DNA of 64,000 bases from Kribbella sp. NBC_01245 (GTDB lineage: Bacteria; Actinomycetota; Actinomycetes; Propionibacteriales; Kribbellaceae). The translations under genes and the position numbers were made by a program. Positions 61,994 to 64,000 of the stretch are shown here, piece after piece. The notes under the pieces are model-generated. The model saw only the letters and a list, made by a program, of their open reading frames with translations. It was not told the origin of the DNA and did not search any database. The stretch covers positions 6,758,001-6,822,000 of the forward strand of contig NZ_CP108487.1 in NCBI RefSeq assembly GCF_036226525.1, given 5' to 3'. Position 1 is the first letter of the stretch, and the number at the start of each line of letters is the position of its first letter.

Positions 61994-62644
61994 GTGACCG
62001 AAACGACGGTCGTGCATCTGATGCGTCACGGCGAGGTGCACAACCCGAGCGGTGTGCTCTACGGCCGGATCCCCGACTACCACCTGTCCGAGCTCGGCCG
62101 GAAGATGGCCGACCGGGTCGCCGAGCACGTGGCCGGGCGCGACATCGTGCACCTGGTCAGCTCGCCGCTGGAGCGGGCTCAGGAAACGATGGAGCCGATC
62201 GCGAAGGTGTTCGGCCTGACGCCGGATATCGATGAGCGCGTGATCGAGGCGGCCAACCTGTTCGAGGGCAAGAAGTTCGGCGTCGGCGACGGTGCCCTGC
62301 GCCAGCCGAGTGCCTGGTGGCTGCTGCGCAACCCGTGGAAGCCGTCCTGGGGTGAGCCGTATGTGCAACTCGTCCGCCGGATGCGCGACGCGATCGAGAC
62401 CGCCCGGGAGAAGGCCGCCGGGCACGAGGCACTGATCGTGTCGCACCAGCTGCCGATCTGGATCGTGCGCAGTGCGGTCGAGGGCCGCCGGATGCTGCAC
62501 GACCCGCGGAAACGGCAGTGCAGCCTGGCCAGCCTGACGTCGTTCACCTTCCATGGTGACTCGATCGTCTCGGTCGGTTACGCGGAGCCCGCGAAGGACC
62601 TGCTGCCGGTCAAGGACCCGAAGAAGTTCACCGGGGGAGCCTGA
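61994..62644 (+). CDS. Histidine phosphatase family protein
   Basis: A 216-residue phosphoglycerate-mutase-like phosphatase with the catalytic RHG (HLMRHGEVHNP), SSPLERAQETMEPIA, and the second catalytic His in ALIVSHQLPIW. It sits in the hemL-ccdA order as in Mycobacterium (Rv0525). Start GTG 61994. The substrate is unknown. Confidence 0.92.
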   Translation: MTETTVVHLMRHGEVHNPSGVLYGRIPDYHLSELGRKMADRVAEHVAGRDIVHLVSSPLERAQETMEPIAKVFGLTPDIDERVIEAANLFEGKKFGVGDGALRQPSAWWLLRNPWKPSWGEPYVQLVRRMRDAIETAREKAAGHEALIVSHQLPIWIVRSAVEGRRMLHDPRKRQCSLASLTSFTFHGDSIVSVGYAEPAKDLLPVKDPKKFTGGA

Positions 62645-62646
62645 TC

Positions 62647-63216
62647 GTGCGCCGCCGCCCCGCCCTGTTGGTCGCCGTACTACTGCTCGCTCTCACCGCG
62701 TGCAGTACCGGCGCGGATTCCAATCGGGAGCGGCAGGGGCAGACCGGCTTCGTCAGCGGCACCGGCACGGTATCGGTGCTGTCCCCGCGGTTGCCGGCGC
62801 CGAAGCTGGTCGGTGAGACTCTCGACGGAAAGCAGTTGGACCTCGCGGACTACCGCGGCAAGGTCGTCGTGCTCAACGTGTGGGGTTCCTGGTGCAAGCC
62901 ATGCCGGCATGAGGCCCCCGAGCTGAACAAGGCCTCAAAAGAACTGGGCGACTCGGTGGCGTTCGTGGGTATCAACACCCGCGACAAGAACCCGGTTCCC
63001 GCCCGCAAGTTCGTCCAGACCTTCGAGGTCGCCTTCCCGAGTGTGTACGACCCGGATGGCAAGCTGCTGCTCGGCTTCCGCGGCCTGATCTCACCGAGCG
63101 CGATCCCGAGCACCCTGGTGATCGATGCCGAGGGCAACGTCGCGGTCCGGGTGCTCGGCGAGATCAGCGCGAACAGCCTGGTCGACATGGTGGAGAAGGC
63201 TCGCACCAATGGGTGA
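62647..63216 (+). CDS. TlpA/ResA-type thiol-disulfide oxidoreductase lipoprotein
   Basis: A 189-residue extracytoplasmic thioredoxin. A lipobox (LLLALTACST) gives lipidation. The redox motif is WGSWCKPCRHEAPEL and the cis-Pro segment AIPSTLVID. It would reduce apocytochrome c or CcsX-type partners, drawing electrons through CcdA, encoded next with an 8-base overlap. Start GTG two bases after the preceding stop. Confidence 0.93.
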   Translation: MRRRPALLVAVLLLALTACSTGADSNRERQGQTGFVSGTGTVSVLSPRLPAPKLVGETLDGKQLDLADYRGKVVVLNVWGSWCKPCRHEAPELNKASKELGDSVAFVGINTRDKNPVPARKFVQTFEVAFPSVYDPDGKLLLGFRGLISPSAIPSTLVIDAEGNVAVRVLGEISANSLVDMVEKARTNG

Positions 63217-63955
63217 ATGGTTCGCCGATTCTGTCCTGAGCGGTTCGATGTTGCTGGCCCTGCCGATCGCCGCACTGGCCGGCATGGTCTCGTTCTTCTC
63301 GCCCTGCGTGGTGCCACTGCTGCCGGGCTATCTGTCGTACGTCACTGGCTTGTCCGCCGCGGAGCTGGATAGCGGCCGCAAGAGCCGGATGCTGGCGGGC
63401 TCGGGCCTTTTCGTGCTCGGTTTCTCCGCCGTCTTCATTCTCACCGGCGTCGTCTTCGGTGTGGTCGGGGACGCCCTGCTCGAGCATCGCGTCATCATCA
63501 CCCGGGTGCTCGGTGGCGTGACGATCCTGCTCGGACTGGTCTTCCTCGGCCTGTTCGGGATCTTCCAGCGCGACGTCCGGGTGCACAAGGTGCCGAGCGT
63601 CGGAATCGCTGCCGCGCCCTTGCTGGGTGTGCTTTTCGGCTTCGGCTGGACCCCGTGCATGGGCCCGACCCTTGGCGCCGTACTGACGTTATCGCTGACC
63701 GAGGGCAGCAGCACCCGCGGCGCCGTACTCGCGCTCGTCTTCAGCCTCGGCCTCGGTATTCCGTTCATCATCGCGGCCCTGGCGTTCCGTCGGATGCTCG
63801 CGGCGGTGGCCTGGGTACGGCGCCACCAGGTCTGGGTGATGCGGGCCGGCGGGCTGATGCTCGTTGCCGTCGGCATCCTCCTGGTGACCGGCGTGTGGGA
63901 CTCGATCACCGGTGACCTCCAGGTCTGGGTCAGCAACTTCGGAACGGCGGTCTGA
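63209..63955 (+). CDS. ccdA: Cytochrome c biogenesis protein CcdA
   Basis: A 248-residue membrane protein with six helices that carries reducing equivalents from cytoplasmic thioredoxin to the outside. The paired redox cysteines lie in FFSPCVVPLLPGYLSYVTG and GFGWTPCMGPTLGAVL. It overlaps the thioredoxin lipoprotein gene by 8 bases, and its TGA overlaps the resB start (TGATG). Confidence 0.94.
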   Translation: MGEWFADSVLSGSMLLALPIAALAGMVSFFSPCVVPLLPGYLSYVTGLSAAELDSGRKSRMLAGSGLFVLGFSAVFILTGVVFGVVGDALLEHRVIITRVLGGVTILLGLVFLGLFGIFQRDVRVHKVPSVGIAAAPLLGVLFGFGWTPCMGPTLGAVLTLSLTEGSSTRGAVLALVFSLGLGIPFIIAALAFRRMLAAVAWVRRHQVWVMRAGGLMLVAVGILLVTGVWDSITGDLQVWVSNFGTAV

Positions 63956-64000
63956 TGACGGACCTCAAGACTTCACCCAAGCCTGAGACTGAGGGGGCTC
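63955..64000 (+). CDS. resB: Start of cytochrome c biogenesis protein ResB (truncated by window end)
   Basis: An ATG overlapping the ccdA stop opens a frame reading MTDLKTSPKPETEGA to the window edge. Only 15 codons are present. ResB is assigned from the conserved hemL-phosphatase-TlpA-CcdA-ResB-CcsA order, not from sequence. Confidence 0.6.
   Translation, partial: MTDLKTSPKPETEGA

Noticed and set aside
1-64000. CRISPR array, prophage, integrative element or insertion sequence
   Set aside because: No regular spacer array, transposase, integrase, capsid or terminase reading frame was found. The repeats are palindromic or tandem without spacers.

Overview
The window is high-GC actinobacterial chromosome. 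GTG starts are common, genes overlap in GTGA/ATGA style, and there are F420-type and twin-arginine proteins, a Rex-hemACDB operon, a bS22 ribosomal protein and a BldN-type sigma factor. The mix of core order and sugar-catabolic cargo suggests a filamentous member of the Propionibacteriales, most likely Kribbella. The genus is inferred from gene content only. I see no rRNA, tRNA, CRISPR array, transposase, integrase or phage genes.

Bases 1-17501 are a conserved core block: acuC-like deacetylase, a BdtA-type DNA-binding protein, MarR/amidohydrolase and GNAT genes, bS22, an epimerase and an acyltransferase. They are followed on the minus strand by a HAD phosphatase, a BldN-like sigma factor and an RsbN-like DUF5667 protein. 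Then come an acyl-CoA ligase, a glutaredoxin-like protein and the redox-controlled rex-hemA-hemC-hemD-hemB operon. The same neighbours in similar order are known from Streptomyces (bldN/rex region) and Mycobacterium (Rv0500A-Rv0512). A candidate sigma-BldN promoter lies before the rsbN-like gene, and a Rex operator lies in the rex promoter.

Bases 17.5-60.5 kb separate hemB from hemL and form a large accessory block. From 17.5 to 34.1 kb it is a polysaccharide/sugar locus. This holds a 1073-residue LacI-sensor/pseudo-kinase/AraC regulator, a pectate lyase, an MFS exporter, a LacI - FAD oxidoreductase - ABC sugar importer operon, two Tat-exported proteins and a DUF6807 protein. From 34.1 to 34.65 kb lies a gene-free repeat cluster with six DnaA-box-like 9-mers. 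From 34.8 to 60.4 kb come a Spd-like membrane protein, a P450, several DJ-1/AraC regulators, a two-component system, a MocR regulator with a cupin, and a mutarotase. Next are an isochorismatase-like hydrolase, a secreted GH3, an SMI1/KNR4 protein, an F420-type oxidoreductase, a secreted subtilase, an inositol-phosphatase-like protein and a lytic transglycosylase.

Bases 60.6-64.0 kb return to core: hemL, a histidine phosphatase, a TlpA-like thioredoxin lipoprotein, CcdA and the first codons of ResB (cytochrome c maturation). This matches the mycobacterial hemL-ccdA-resB order.

The most unusual feature is a dispersed family of 85-120 bp intergenic palindromes at 6.7, 29.0, 37.9, 38.1, 43.7 and 57.9 kb, plus one split around the gene at 52.4-52.9 kb. 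The arms are 26-33 bp and mostly perfect. Arm bases differ between copies but change in pairs, so the stem is conserved rather than the sequence.
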